64,000 nucleotides of DNA, taken from assembly GCA_002694885.1 (NCBI GenBank), contig NZNM01000132.1:62001-126000 (forward strand). Direction: 5' to 3'. How positions within the stretch are numbered: position 1 is the first letter of the stretch; each line of letters opens with the position of its first letter. Source of the stretch: Opitutaceae bacterium (GTDB lineage: Bacteria; Verrucomicrobiota; Verrucomicrobiia; Opitutales; Opitutaceae). Shown here piece after piece: positions 31,395 through 39,598 of the stretch. Under the pieces are notes generated by a model. That model made no database searches and was not told the origin of the DNA. It was given only the letters and a program-made list of their open reading frames with translations. Made by a program: the position numbers and the translations under genes.

Positions 31395-31613
31395 TCAAAG
31401 AGATGGATCGGATGATTTACCCTCACGAATAGAAAGAATCATCTGAATATTGGAAAGGCGATGGGCTATTTCCTGAGCGATATTCAAATCGCTCTCGCGC
31501 TCCATGACGGTTCCCAGTCGGCTCTCGATTTGCTCCAAGCGAGCCAGCTCTTTGGCATATTCCTCTCTTAGGGGAGAGCGAGCCTCTAGATTGCTGTGCG
31601 TTGGCTGGATCAT
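31395..31613 (-). CDS. Small coiled-coil protein
   Basis: A 72-residue, soluble, charged protein predicted by eye to be mostly alpha-helical: EEYAKELARLEQIESRLGTV and IAQEIAHRLSNIQMILS show heptad-like hydrophobic spacing. The ATG is at 31611-31613. It is isolated between the exonuclease and the divergently read response regulator. Family unknown. The composition argues for a real gene, but the size keeps confidence modest. Confidence 0.55.
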   Translation of the reverse strand: MIQPTHSNLEARSPLREEYAKELARLEQIESRLGTVMERESDLNIAQEIAHRLSNIQMILSIREGKSSDPSL

Positions 31614-31848
31614 TTAAAGTCTTAAAGCCGAATTTGCGTCGGATGTAATTTTATGACAAGCCCGATTTACATTTGTTTGATATTTTTTCGGAAACCCTGG
31701 TTAGGCTCTTGATGGAGTTGAACTCCAGCCAGTTCACGTATAGTTATTTGAGACTGTAACTGAATTATAGATACGATAAGAAAGTGAAATTTGGCCTTCG
31801 ATTAGACGCTTGTCTTGAAGGACAGGTTCGCTTTTATTCCAGCCAGCG

Positions 31849-33246
31849 ATGGATACGATTCTATCTGGCAGGGATGTTCTAGTGGTTGATGACGAGCCCC
31901 TTCTGAGAAAACGGCTGAAGCGGTTTCTGGAAGGCGAAGGGGCGAATGTCATCGCGGCAGCCACTTTCGATGAGGGCCGAGAAGCCCTGAGCTCCATGCC
32001 GTTTGACTACGCGCTGCTTGACGTGCATCTGCCTGACGGCTTGGGGGTTGATTTGCTGGATGCGGCCAAAGGAGTGATTTGCGTTGTTATGACAGCTGAC
32101 GGCGGATGGGAAATCGCGGTTGAGGCGATTAAACGCGGGGCTGGAGATTATTTGGCTAAGCCCTTTGAGCTAGAGGAGATCCCGCTTATTTTGGGGCGCT
32201 GCGCCAGTGCCAAGAGGAGTCGTCGCTCTCGGGAGCATCGCATGGAAATGGAAGCGGGCGGTGGCGACGGAGAGGAACTCTTTTTCGGGGAATCGCTCGC
32301 GGATTTAAAGAAGAGCCTAGAGCGGATTTTGGAGTCGGACCGGCGCCTGACTCAAAAACTGCCCCCCATCTTGTTGGAGGGCGAGACTGGCACGGGCAAA
32401 TCCACCTTTGCCAAGTGGTTGCATGCCAAAGGCACGCGCAAAGACCGGGAGCTTGTAGTGGTTAATTGCGCAGCCTTGCCGGAGAGCCTGGCGGAGTCGG
32501 AGTTGTTTGGTCACGAAAAAGGTGCTTTTACCGATGCGAAGGGAAAGCGGATTGGGCTTTTCGAAGCAGCGGATGGAGGAACGCTGTTTCTGGACGAAAT
32601 CGCCAGTCTTTCATCTCCTTTGCAGGCAAAAGTGCTCCTGGCGATCGAGGAAGGGAAAATTCGCCGTCTAGGGGGCACGCGGGAGATATCGGTGGATTCT
32701 CGCGTGATAGCGGCTTCGAATCGCGATTTGCGTGAGCTGGCTAAGGAAGGACAGTTTCGAGAGGACCTTTTCCATCGATTAAATCTGTTACACGTTAGAA
32801 TCCCCGCCTTGAGAGAGCGGAAAGGGGATCTACTCTCGCTTGTGGGACATCTGGGATCTCGTATCGCAGGTCGCTATGGTGTGGATGCGTTCAATATCTC
32901 GGCCAAAGGGAAAAGGCAGTTGGAGGCCCATGACTGGCCAGGTAATATTAGAGAGTTGGCTCACGAAGTCGAACGTGCGATTATTCTTGGCGATCCTGAA
33001 AATGCCGAGTTTCCGGCGCTTGCTTATAAAATCGACGGAGAAAGCCTCTTGGAAACGAGCACTCACGGGGATTGGCTGAATCCACATTGGGAATTTCCTG
33101 ACGAAGGAATTGACCTCGAAAATGCCATTGATCGATTGATCGAGCGAGCCATCGAAAAGGCCGATGGCAATGTTACTTCCGCGGCCCGTCTTCTGGGTGT
33201 AAACCGAGACTATATCCGCTACCGCAAGAAGAAGCGTTCAATTTAG
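31849..33246 (+). CDS. NtrC-family sigma-54-dependent response regulator
   Basis: A 465-residue three-domain activator. The receiver (1-118) has the acidic pair Asp14/Asp15, phospho-acceptor Asp58 (YALLDVHLPDG), Thr82 and Lys104. The AAA+ domain (about 148-390) has Walker A GETGTGKS (178-185) and Walker B TLFLDE (245-250). The sigma-54 contact loop reads GAFTDA (225-230) instead of the usual GAFTGA. A Fis-type HTH lies at the end (KADGNVTSAARLLGVNRDYI). Just downstream are two palindromic sites and a -24/-12 promoter in front of a secreted-protein gene, and a histidine kinase lies at 35100, so this regulator most likely acts locally. Confidence 0.95.
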   Translation: MDTILSGRDVLVVDDEPLLRKRLKRFLEGEGANVIAAATFDEGREALSSMPFDYALLDVHLPDGLGVDLLDAAKGVICVVMTADGGWEIAVEAIKRGAGDYLAKPFELEEIPLILGRCASAKRSRRSREHRMEMEAGGGDGEELFFGESLADLKKSLERILESDRRLTQKLPPILLEGETGTGKSTFAKWLHAKGTRKDRELVVVNCAALPESLAESELFGHEKGAFTDAKGKRIGLFEAADGGTLFLDEIASLSSPLQAKVLLAIEEGKIRRLGGTREISVDSRVIAASNRDLRELAKEGQFREDLFHRLNLLHVRIPALRERKGDLLSLVGHLGSRIAGRYGVDAFNISAKGKRQLEAHDWPGNIRELAHEVERAIILGDPENAEFPALAYKIDGESLLETSTHGDWLNPHWEFPDEGIDLENAIDRLIERAIEKADGNVTSAARLLGVNRDYIRYRKKKRSI

Positions 33247-33248
33247 CT

Positions 33249-33266
33249 TTGGGAAATATTTCCCAA
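33249..33266. promoter_or_regulatory. Upstream activator site 1 (perfect palindrome)
   Basis: TTGGGAAATATTTCCCAA is an 18-base perfect palindrome that starts three bases after the regulator's stop codon. Its centre lies 149 bases upstream of the -12 element, a normal distance for an NtrC-type enhancer site. A second, imperfect copy follows at 33292, with centres 43 bases apart (about four DNA turns), as expected for two regulator dimers on one DNA face. Confidence 0.75.
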
Positions 33267-33291
33267 TCAGTTGTACAACGAGGATGCGAAA

Positions 33292-33309
33292 TTGGGAAAT
33301 AATTCCTAA
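33292..33309. promoter_or_regulatory. Upstream activator site 2 (imperfect copy)
   Basis: TTGGGAAATAATTCCTAA keeps the whole left half of the site at 33249 and differs at two positions in the right half. It is centred 106 bases upstream of the -12 element. The repeated half-site and the four-turn spacing support a real pair rather than chance. Confidence 0.7.
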
Positions 33310-33391
33310 TTGAGCGTCATTCCAAATCGTCGAATTAGGCGAGAGTGCGCAAAGCACCTAATCACAAGAGAGTTGCAGAAACGTTGCTACA

Positions 33392-33408
33392 TTGGCACGG
33401 ATGCTGCA
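33392..33408 (+). promoter_or_regulatory. Sigma-54 (-24/-12) promoter
   Basis: TTGGCACGGATGCTGCA matches the consensus TTGGCACG, four bases, TTGC(A/T) with one change (C for the first T of TTGC). The invariant GG (33394-33395) and GC (33406-33407) are separated by exactly ten bases. Transcription should start near 33419, giving a leader of about 57 bases before the ATG at 33477. This is the only strong -24/-12 promoter I noticed in the window. Confidence 0.8.
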
Positions 33409-33476
33409 AATGCTTGAGGCGAATCATTTTTAGGGCTGGGAGGCCCTTTCACATTTAACACTAAAAAGACAGTATT

Positions 33477-33869
33477 ATGAAATATCTAACTACACTACTC
33501 GCATTCGTTCTAACATCTACCGCCACATTTGCGGTAGACCGTCCTGAACGTCATCGTCCTCGCACAGACGCCATGATCGAGCGGATTAAAGCGGCCCTCG
33601 ATAAGGGCGAATTGTCTGAGCGGCGACAAGCTTATCTGGAGCATAGGCTTTCTTATCTCGAGTTGCATAAGGAAATCCGCACAGCCGTTCGCGATGCGAT
33701 TGCTGACCTCGGTGACGATGCCACTCGTGTAGAACGTAAGGCTGCCATGGAAGAGGTTCGCGCCACGTTCTCAGACCAGCTACAGGACCTCAAGGATGCT
33801 CGTCGGGATGCTGTCAAGAAACGCCGCCATCGCCGTGGCGCCGACGAAGCTGACGGAGCCGAGGGATAA
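33477..33869 (+). CDS. Secreted, highly charged helical protein under sigma-54 control
   Basis: A 130-residue protein with a signal peptide (MKYLTTLLAFVLTSTATFAV, cleavage after about residue 19). It has a long charged helix with repeated L/R/E patterns (RRQAYLEHRLSYLELHKEIR, later EEVRATFSDQLQDLKDARRD) and a basic end, KKRRHRRG, followed by acidic ADEADGAEG. The layout resembles periplasmic coiled-coil proteins of the CpxP/Spy kind in general character, but I see no LTxxQ motif, so no family is claimed. It is the first gene after the sigma-54 promoter and two activator sites, so it is probably the main target of the regulator at 31849. Confidence 0.8.
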   Translation: MKYLTTLLAFVLTSTATFAVDRPERHRPRTDAMIERIKAALDKGELSERRQAYLEHRLSYLELHKEIRTAVRDAIADLGDDATRVERKAAMEEVRATFSDQLQDLKDARRDAVKKRRHRRGADEADGAEG

Positions 33870-33901
33870 GCCCGGGAGTCCGGCTAAAATAGAAGTTTGA
33901 A

Positions 33902-33951
33902 CAGCCAGGAGCGGGTTGCTGGAAAGATTCCAGTAGCTCGTTCACTGGCTG
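33902..33951 (+). other. Three-tier nested RNA hairpin between two genes
   Basis: Outer arms CAGCCAG/CTGGCTG (33902-33908, 33945-33951), middle arms GAGC/GCTC (33909-33912, 33936-33939) and inner arms CTGGAA/TTCCAG (33919-33924, 33928-33933) stack with small bulges. It lies 33 bases after one stop codon and 19 bases before the next start, and no T-run follows. It may set the relative levels of the two proteins by protecting the upstream mRNA or by partial termination. Confidence 0.5.
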
Positions 33952-33969
33952 ATTGAGTATACAGGGAAG

Positions 33970-35064
33970 ATGAGAGGGATATTTGGAGCCTGGCTATTGG
34001 GATGCGTTATTGTGACGCGAATGCTAGGCGATGATATCGAAGACGCGTTCGATGTGGGCATTGGGGAATGGTCCGCCAGCGCAGGGTACGGATACCGGGA
34101 GAATGCGCTTTTCAGCGAAATCGCGCCCGTGGATTCGACATTTGGCTATGTGAGCTTCGAAGGAATCGCTCAAAAGGAATTCACACAAACTGGAGGCGAT
34201 TGGACCTCCATGGCATTGCTGGATAATCGACACTATTTCCAAGGCGATGATTTGCCGGAAGAGACCTTTGGGCTGCTTTTGACCGAATACGGACGCTACT
34301 TGACAATCGATGGGCGGCTGACCGGCGGGCTGCAGTACGTATATTTTAACCAGGCCTTTGATGCCACATTCGATGTTTTGGATGTTAGGCAGATAGTTGT
34401 TCAAGCCCAGGAACCAAAAGTATATTTGGAGTGGGAATCCTTTTTTTGGCAGTTCGGGTATACGGCTAATGCGGGAATTTCTAGGATGTATTTCGAGGAT
34501 CCGGATGATGACTACGAAACTCTGGATTGGGAACTAGAGCTAGATTACCTTATCGGCGATTCTTGGAGCTTGATAGCTGCTTTAAACGGATTTGCCAGAG
34601 ACTACACGGATCGCCCCGCTCGAGAAATATCCGGCTCCAGAGTGGATTCGATCGCTCTAGGCACGGATCAAACGGGCGTAGAGCTCGCTTTAGAATCCAG
34701 TCGACCGGTTTTTGGAATAGCAGGCGAGCTTGAGTTGGTCGCTGATTTCGAGGCTCGTAGAGATCGCCACTTTGGCTACTATGATCGCGATCGGTTAAAG
34801 TACGGCATTGAATGGAGCGGAGGAGGCGAGAATTGGAATGCTCGAATCGATCTCGGCTACGCGAAGAGTGACTACAATCATCAAAGAGTAGAGGATGGTT
34901 CGTTGAGATCGTCTAGCGATTGGGTGTGGAGCGTCGAATTTGAGCGGGATCTGAGCGAGTCCTGGGCGACTTTCCTGCGCGTAGATCGCGATGAATCGAA
35001 ATCCAATGAAACTTTTTTCAGCTATGAGGCGAATACGGTACTGTTGGGACTGCGGTTTAAGTAG
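33970..35064 (+). CDS. Probable outer-membrane beta-barrel protein
   Basis: A 364-residue exported protein: a short signal region (MRGIFGAWLLGCVIVTRMLG) then alternating polar/hydrophobic strands with many aromatic residues (GEWSASAGYGYREN, VYLEWESFFWQFGYTAN, WNARIDLGYAKSDYNH, WVWSVEFERDLSESWATFLR). It ends ANTVLLGLRFK, with a strand-like last segment and a near-terminal phenylalanine as in many outer-membrane barrels. About 14-16 strands by eye. It has no TonB box or plug. It lies between the helical secreted protein and the histidine kinase and is probably in the same sigma-54 transcript. Function unknown. Confidence 0.75.
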   Translation: MRGIFGAWLLGCVIVTRMLGDDIEDAFDVGIGEWSASAGYGYRENALFSEIAPVDSTFGYVSFEGIAQKEFTQTGGDWTSMALLDNRHYFQGDDLPEETFGLLLTEYGRYLTIDGRLTGGLQYVYFNQAFDATFDVLDVRQIVVQAQEPKVYLEWESFFWQFGYTANAGISRMYFEDPDDDYETLDWELELDYLIGDSWSLIAALNGFARDYTDRPAREISGSRVDSIALGTDQTGVELALESSRPVFGIAGELELVADFEARRDRHFGYYDRDRLKYGIEWSGGGENWNARIDLGYAKSDYNHQRVEDGSLRSSSDWVWSVEFERDLSESWATFLRVDRDESKSNETFFSYEANTVLLGLRFK

Positions 35065-35099
35065 TTCCTGCCGATATTCTTAGTTGCCTCATAGCATTT

Positions 35100-36494
35100 A
35101 TGGCTGATCAAAAATCCAATCGATCCCGCATGGGTGGTCCTCTTCTGGTGTCGCTAGCGGCGCTCGGGATGGTGGCGCTAATTTTCGGTGGGTTTATTGC
35201 TGTATCGAGTCTCAAACTTCGCTCTGATCTTAGAGACCGCGTAGTTCAGCGCTATGCGGATATCTGGGAACCTATTTCCAAGTTCCACATAGAGCAAGGG
35301 CTCGAGGACGAGATTCTCCAAATGCTGGAGATCGAAGACGCGATCATTTTCTCGTTAATGGCGGCCCAAGACATTGAAGGCGCGCACGGCATCCAGATTT
35401 TTGATATCGAGGGAAGATTTCTCGCGGGAGCTCCTCCGGATTTGGAGGAAGCGGATTTAGATGAAGCGTCGCTAAGTAGGCTGAAAGAAGGCGTCCCTTG
35501 GGGCGTATTTAATAAAAGTACAATCGCTGATGGGGGAACAACTGGCAATTCTGCGGAAATAGTTCTCAACATCCCGATAAGCGAGGGTCTGAACGAAGAT
35601 TCGATTTATTTGGCCAGATACTTTATGGATGGAGCCGAGGCCACTGCGGAATTCGCCACGATAGATGATCGGCTCATTCGCCAAGCCCTAGTGGCATTCG
35701 CCGGCGGCACGATCCTTATCTATCTCGTTTTTCTGTGGTCGTTTTGGCGATTACAAAAGGCCAATAGAGAGGTCGCTGAACGGGCTGCGAGATTGGCCAG
35801 GGCCAATGCGGAACTCGCTCTCGTAGCAAAAACCTCTGCAGTGGGGGCAGTCGCGTCGCATCTAATTCACGGATTGAAAAATCCGCTGGCAGGGATTCGG
35901 GAGCAGCTGAGCTCGAGTGGAGATGGTAGCCTCGACAGCGAAGATTGGGAGGACGCTGTTGCCGCTACAGGAAGAATGCAATCGATGATCAACGAAGTTG
36001 TCGACGTGCTTCGTAACGAAGATGTTGATGAATTGGAGTCGATGACGGGTGATGAAATTGCCAGCTATCTCAGAGCCAAGTTCGACAAGCGAGCCTCAGA
36101 AAAGGAATTGGATTTCGGTATCCGAGCTGATAGAGGCGTTGCCTTGAACGCTCGGGATGCCAACATTGCCAAGCTGATCGTATCCAATCTTCTGGACAAC
36201 GCTATGGACGCCTTGTCTGCCAGCGGAGAGGTCGAAGCAAGAATATCTCGCCAAGATGACAGTATTGCGTTCTCCGTAATCGATACGGGTCCTGGATTCT
36301 CGGATCTGGCTAGGCGCCAGTTGTTCAGCCCCGTTAGAAGCCAAAAGGCTAAAGGAGCCGGGATTGGTTTGGCAATTAGCCAACAGTTGGCTCGCCACAT
36401 TGGAGCCCATCTGGAGCTAGTGCGCTCCTCTTCATCGGGCAGCGAGATCAGATTGAGCATACCTGCAGCTCGAAGTCCGGGCTATACCAATTAG
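35100..36494 (+). CDS. Membrane sensor histidine kinase
   Basis: A 464-residue kinase. Helix 1 is GPLLVSLAALGMVALIFGGF (13-32), followed by a periplasmic sensor of about 165 residues. Helix 2 is ALVAFAGGTILIYLVFLWSF (near 196-216), followed by a short linker. The H-box VASHLIHGLKNPLAGI has phosphorylated His257. ATPase boxes are N (IVSNLLDNAMDAL), G1 (VIDTGPGF) and G2 (GAGIGLAISQQL). There is no PAS or receiver domain. The type (H-G-L-K-N-P-L) is that of NtrB-like kinases partnering sigma-54 activators, so the regulator at 31849 is the obvious partner. It lies 35 bases after the barrel gene and may be induced by its own pathway. Confidence 0.93.
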   Translation: MADQKSNRSRMGGPLLVSLAALGMVALIFGGFIAVSSLKLRSDLRDRVVQRYADIWEPISKFHIEQGLEDEILQMLEIEDAIIFSLMAAQDIEGAHGIQIFDIEGRFLAGAPPDLEEADLDEASLSRLKEGVPWGVFNKSTIADGGTTGNSAEIVLNIPISEGLNEDSIYLARYFMDGAEATAEFATIDDRLIRQALVAFAGGTILIYLVFLWSFWRLQKANREVAERAARLARANAELALVAKTSAVGAVASHLIHGLKNPLAGIREQLSSSGDGSLDSEDWEDAVAATGRMQSMINEVVDVLRNEDVDELESMTGDEIASYLRAKFDKRASEKELDFGIRADRGVALNARDANIAKLIVSNLLDNAMDALSASGEVEARISRQDDSIAFSVIDTGPGFSDLARRQLFSPVRSQKAKGAGIGLAISQQLARHIGAHLELVRSSSSGSEIRLSIPAARSPGYTN

Positions 36495-36501
36495 TTGTAG
36501 T

Positions 36502-38508
36502 ATGAAATCAATTACGTATAAACTAGCTCATTTTGTTGCCTCTGGAATCTATGCGGTCTGCGTTAGTTCTTCAATGCCTGCCGAGATAGGCGAGGAGCTC
36601 TGGAGCTTTCAGACAGGGGATGCTGTATTTGCCTCACCCACGCTCGATTCCGCGGGCAATATCTATTTTGGTTCGGTCGACGGAAAATTCTACTCGATCG
36701 ATGCTGAAGGCAACGAACGCTGGTCTGTCCAAACGGGAGATTGGGTAGAGTCCACGGCAGCTTTAAGCTCAGACGAGTCTGTTGTGTATTTTGGGTCTTG
36801 GGACAATAACCTATATGCGTTGAATACGGAAAGCGGGGCCCAAGATTGGATCTTCCAGACCGGCAGCCTCATATTTTCTTCCCCAGCAGTAGCAGACGAT
36901 GGGACGATATTCGTAGGTGGAGCGGATGGGCTGGTGTATGCGATAAGCGCTGATGGGGCTCTGCAATGGAGCTCGTTCTTGGGTGGCGAGCTCGACTCGT
37001 CGATTGCGATAAGCCCTTCTGGACACTTATACGTGGGAACGACGGAAGGCTTCATTTACGCATTGGATATCCATACGGGCGAAGAGATTTGGAGTTTCGA
37101 GATTCCGGTTGAGCCGGGAGCCATAGGCCGTGTGACCTCTATTGTTTCCAGTTGCGCTTTGGATGGATCGGGAAAACTCTATTTTGGCAGCAGTAACTAC
37201 TTCGTCTATGCGTTGAATACCGGGGATGGGACGCTTGCCTGGAATTTCGAAACCGGCGCAGAAGTAGAATCCTCCCCGACTATTTCAATCGATGGAAATG
37301 TACTAATATCCTCGCAGGATGGCTTACTCTACTCGTTGAGCCCGGAAGGTAGTCTCGTTTGGAGTGTGGATATTGGCGAAAACTACTACGCGGCCGCGGC
37401 AGTCGATGAGGTAGGGCGAATATACGTTAGTTCGTATATTAGTGATACATTGAGCTATTTGAATTTACTCTCGCCAGATGGCGCTATCCTACAGCGAATA
37501 GCGTTTGATAATGTTATCGATTCTTCAGTCGCTCTGTCCCCTGACGGGAGATTGTATGTGGGAAACAATGACGGTAAACTATACGCGTTTTCAAATGGAA
37601 GTCGGCTTTCTAATTCCGTTTGGCCAAAGTTTAGGGCAAATCTCTCGGGCCGCGGTTCTATCCAAGGGTATACGGCTCCGATTCCTAACAAGGAGCGGAT
37701 CTACAACATTTCCGCACGGGGTACGCCGGCTGGTGGAGAGAATGATATCATAGCTGGCTTTTCCATTATTGGAGGGGGAGAAAAGTCGCTGCTAGCGCGC
37801 GCCGTAGGCCCAGGTTTAGAAGACTTTGGAGTATCGGACTTCCTGGAAGATCCTATAGTTCGGTTCTATGACGGCGGTGGACAGTTTGGAGCCAATGATG
37901 ATTGGAACCAAAGCGCGTCCGCTGGCGTACTTGCTAGTGAAATGGCGCGACTAGGGGCTTTTGCTTTGGACGAGGGCTCGACCAATAGCGCGGACTTGCT
38001 CACTTTGATCCAAGGCGTTTATACAGCGATCGTATCCAATAATGGTAGCGAATCCGGAATCGCGCTAATCGAAGTTTACAACGCGGATGAAGACGATAGC
38101 GAAGCTTCACTCAGCAATGTATCTATGCGAGGTCTGGTTGGCACTGGAGATGAGGTGCTGATCGCCGGATTCGTTATTGAAGGAAATTTGCCGAAACGCG
38201 TTTTACTGCGAGCAATTGGCTCAGGATTGATAGATTTTGGCGTAACCGGAGCTTTGACAGACCCAACGCTGAGATTGTTTCGGGACCAATCGGTTATCGA
38301 GACAAATGACGATTGGGATGCCCATCCAGAGAAAAACCAGCTAGAGGCATTTATGACGTCGGCAGGGGCCTTTGATCTAGAAGAAGGAAGTGGCGATAGC
38401 GCTTTGTTCGCTTGGCTCGAGCCTGGACTTTATACAGCGATCGTAGCTGGGAAAAATGATCAAACCGGTATTGCTCTAGTGGAGCTTTATGATCTCACTG
38501 GCAATTAG
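36502..38508 (+). CDS. Exported PQQ-type beta-propeller protein with a tandem C-terminal module
   Basis: A 668-residue protein with a signal peptide-like start and about eight propeller repeats carrying the W-S-F-x-T-G-D / G-N-I-Y-F-G-S pattern. Examples are ELWSFQTGDAVFASPTLDS and WIFQTGSLIFSSPAVADDG, as in BamB-like or PQQ-binding-like repeats. From about residue 395 it has two copies, each about 130 residues long, of one module: copy one NISARGTPAGGENDIIAGF to ALIEVYNAD, copy two NVSMRGLVGTGDEVLIAGF to ALVELYDLTGN. They share L-x-R-A-(V/I)-G-x-G-L-x-(D)-F-G-V and N-D-D-W-(N/D). Modules like this occur at the ends of exported verrucomicrobial proteins. It starts seven bases after the kinase gene, so it may be part of the signalling system as sensor or target. 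Confidence 0.88.
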   Translation: MKSITYKLAHFVASGIYAVCVSSSMPAEIGEELWSFQTGDAVFASPTLDSAGNIYFGSVDGKFYSIDAEGNERWSVQTGDWVESTAALSSDESVVYFGSWDNNLYALNTESGAQDWIFQTGSLIFSSPAVADDGTIFVGGADGLVYAISADGALQWSSFLGGELDSSIAISPSGHLYVGTTEGFIYALDIHTGEEIWSFEIPVEPGAIGRVTSIVSSCALDGSGKLYFGSSNYFVYALNTGDGTLAWNFETGAEVESSPTISIDGNVLISSQDGLLYSLSPEGSLVWSVDIGENYYAAAAVDEVGRIYVSSYISDTLSYLNLLSPDGAILQRIAFDNVIDSSVALSPDGRLYVGNNDGKLYAFSNGSRLSNSVWPKFRANLSGRGSIQGYTAPIPNKERIYNISARGTPAGGENDIIAGFSIIGGGEKSLLARAVGPGLEDFGVSDFLEDPIVRFYDGGGQFGANDDWNQSASAGVLASEMARLGAFALDEGSTNSADLLTLIQGVYTAIVSNNGSESGIALIEVYNADEDDSEASLSNVSMRGLVGTGDEVLIAGFVIEGNLPKRVLLRAIGSGLIDFGVTGALTDPTLRLFRDQSVIETNDDWDAHPEKNQLEAFMTSAGAFDLEEGSGDSALFAWLEPGLYTAIVAGKNDQTGIALVELYDLTGN

Positions 38509-38551
38509 CCAAGGTTGACCCGAGGGCGGGTCTACCCTACTTGAGTGGGCG

Positions 38552-39205
38552 TTGAAAGATTCGCTCAACATAGTTTACGAAGACGAGAACCTCCTTGTGG
38601 CAAATAAGCCGCCCGGTGTGCTGGTTGATCAATCTGTTTCCAAAGAGGCGTCCTTGAGCGATTGCGTAGCTTCGTACGCGCAGCGAAGTGTTCGCTCTCT
38701 ACACCGGCTAGATAGGGATACCAGCGGGTTGGTAATGTTCGCCCTCAATGCGAAGTGGAATCGCCAGTTTTCGGAGCTCTTCGAAAAGAAGCGGATACGA
38801 AAGGCTTATTGGGTAGTGGTCAGGGGCGATTGGGATGGGCGAATTACAAAGGTCGATGCGAACATCGCCTCGGTTGCGCCTGGCAGATTTTGCAACCATC
38901 CAACGAGCGGAAAGCCAGCAGTTACTACCTTTCGGAAAATGGATTCAGTGGAGGGTTATTCCTGGATACAAGCATTACCGAAAACGGGTAGAACTCACCA
39001 GATTCGGCTACATTGTGTCGAGGCGGGATATCCGATTGTCGGGGATCGTTTTTACTCGGATGATTCGAGCAACCCATTGTTGCTCCACGCCAGAAGCCTG
39101 GTCTTCAAATTACCTTCAAGTTCCCGAGAGCTATCTTTGGTGGCTGAACCGCCAGTAAGTTGGAAACCTTGGCTCGAAAGGTTTGAGAACCGAAAGAGAT
39201 CTTGA
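38552..39205 (+). CDS. RluA-family pseudouridine synthase
   Basis: A 217-residue pseudouridine synthase. It shows NIVYEDENLLVANKPPGVLV, the catalytic motif HRLDRDTSGLVMFAL with its aspartate, KAYWVVVRGDW, TGRTHQIRLH and PIVGDRFYS, all in the RluA/TruC order. There is no S4 domain. The TTG at 38552 is the only start that keeps the conserved first strand. The substrate may be rRNA or tRNA; the family subtype cannot be assigned safely. It lies downstream of the propeller gene by 43 bases. Confidence 0.92.
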   Translation: MKDSLNIVYEDENLLVANKPPGVLVDQSVSKEASLSDCVASYAQRSVRSLHRLDRDTSGLVMFALNAKWNRQFSELFEKKRIRKAYWVVVRGDWDGRITKVDANIASVAPGRFCNHPTSGKPAVTTFRKMDSVEGYSWIQALPKTGRTHQIRLHCVEAGYPIVGDRFYSDDSSNPLLLHARSLVFKLPSSSRELSLVAEPPVSWKPWLERFENRKRS

Positions 39206-39230
39206 GTCCGACAATAGAGCTAACTAGAGC

Positions 39231-39593
39231 ATGGGCATGTTAAAAGTGTATTCATACAAAGGATGCGATGGGTGTCGAAAAGCCCTGAAGTGGCTCGATG
39301 CAAAAGGCATTGATTATGAAAACGTCGCAATTAGGGAAACGCCGCCCGCCAATCGGGAGCTGGAAACTATGCTTAATGCCTACGATGGCAATCTAAGACG
39401 CCTTTTCAATGTGTCGGGTGGGGATTATCGCGCGCTAGGGCTCAAGGATACGCTCCCGTCTATGTCCAAGAAAGACGCGTTCGATCTTCTGCGAAGCAAT
39501 GGAAACTTGGTAAAGCGACCATTTTTAATTGGAGAGGATGTCGCTCTCGTTGGATTCAAGGAACCGGAATGGGTGGACGCTCTGGAATCCTGA
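39231..39593 (+). CDS. Spx/ArsC-family thioredoxin-fold protein
   Basis: A 120-residue protein with a thioredoxin fold of the ArsC/Spx group: LKVYSYKGCDGCRKALKWLD gives the C-x-x-C (Cys13, Cys16), and LIRSNG-like and KRPFLIGED segments match the family's R-P-(I/F) strand. Only ArsC proteins with the R60-R94-R107 arginine triad are true arsenate reductases. I cannot confirm the triad, so either a redox regulator or a reductase is possible. It is 25 bases after the pseudouridine synthase. Confidence 0.88.
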   Translation: MGMLKVYSYKGCDGCRKALKWLDAKGIDYENVAIRETPPANRELETMLNAYDGNLRRLFNVSGGDYRALGLKDTLPSMSKKDAFDLLRSNGNLVKRPFLIGEDVALVGFKEPEWVDALES

Positions 39594-39598
39594 GATTC

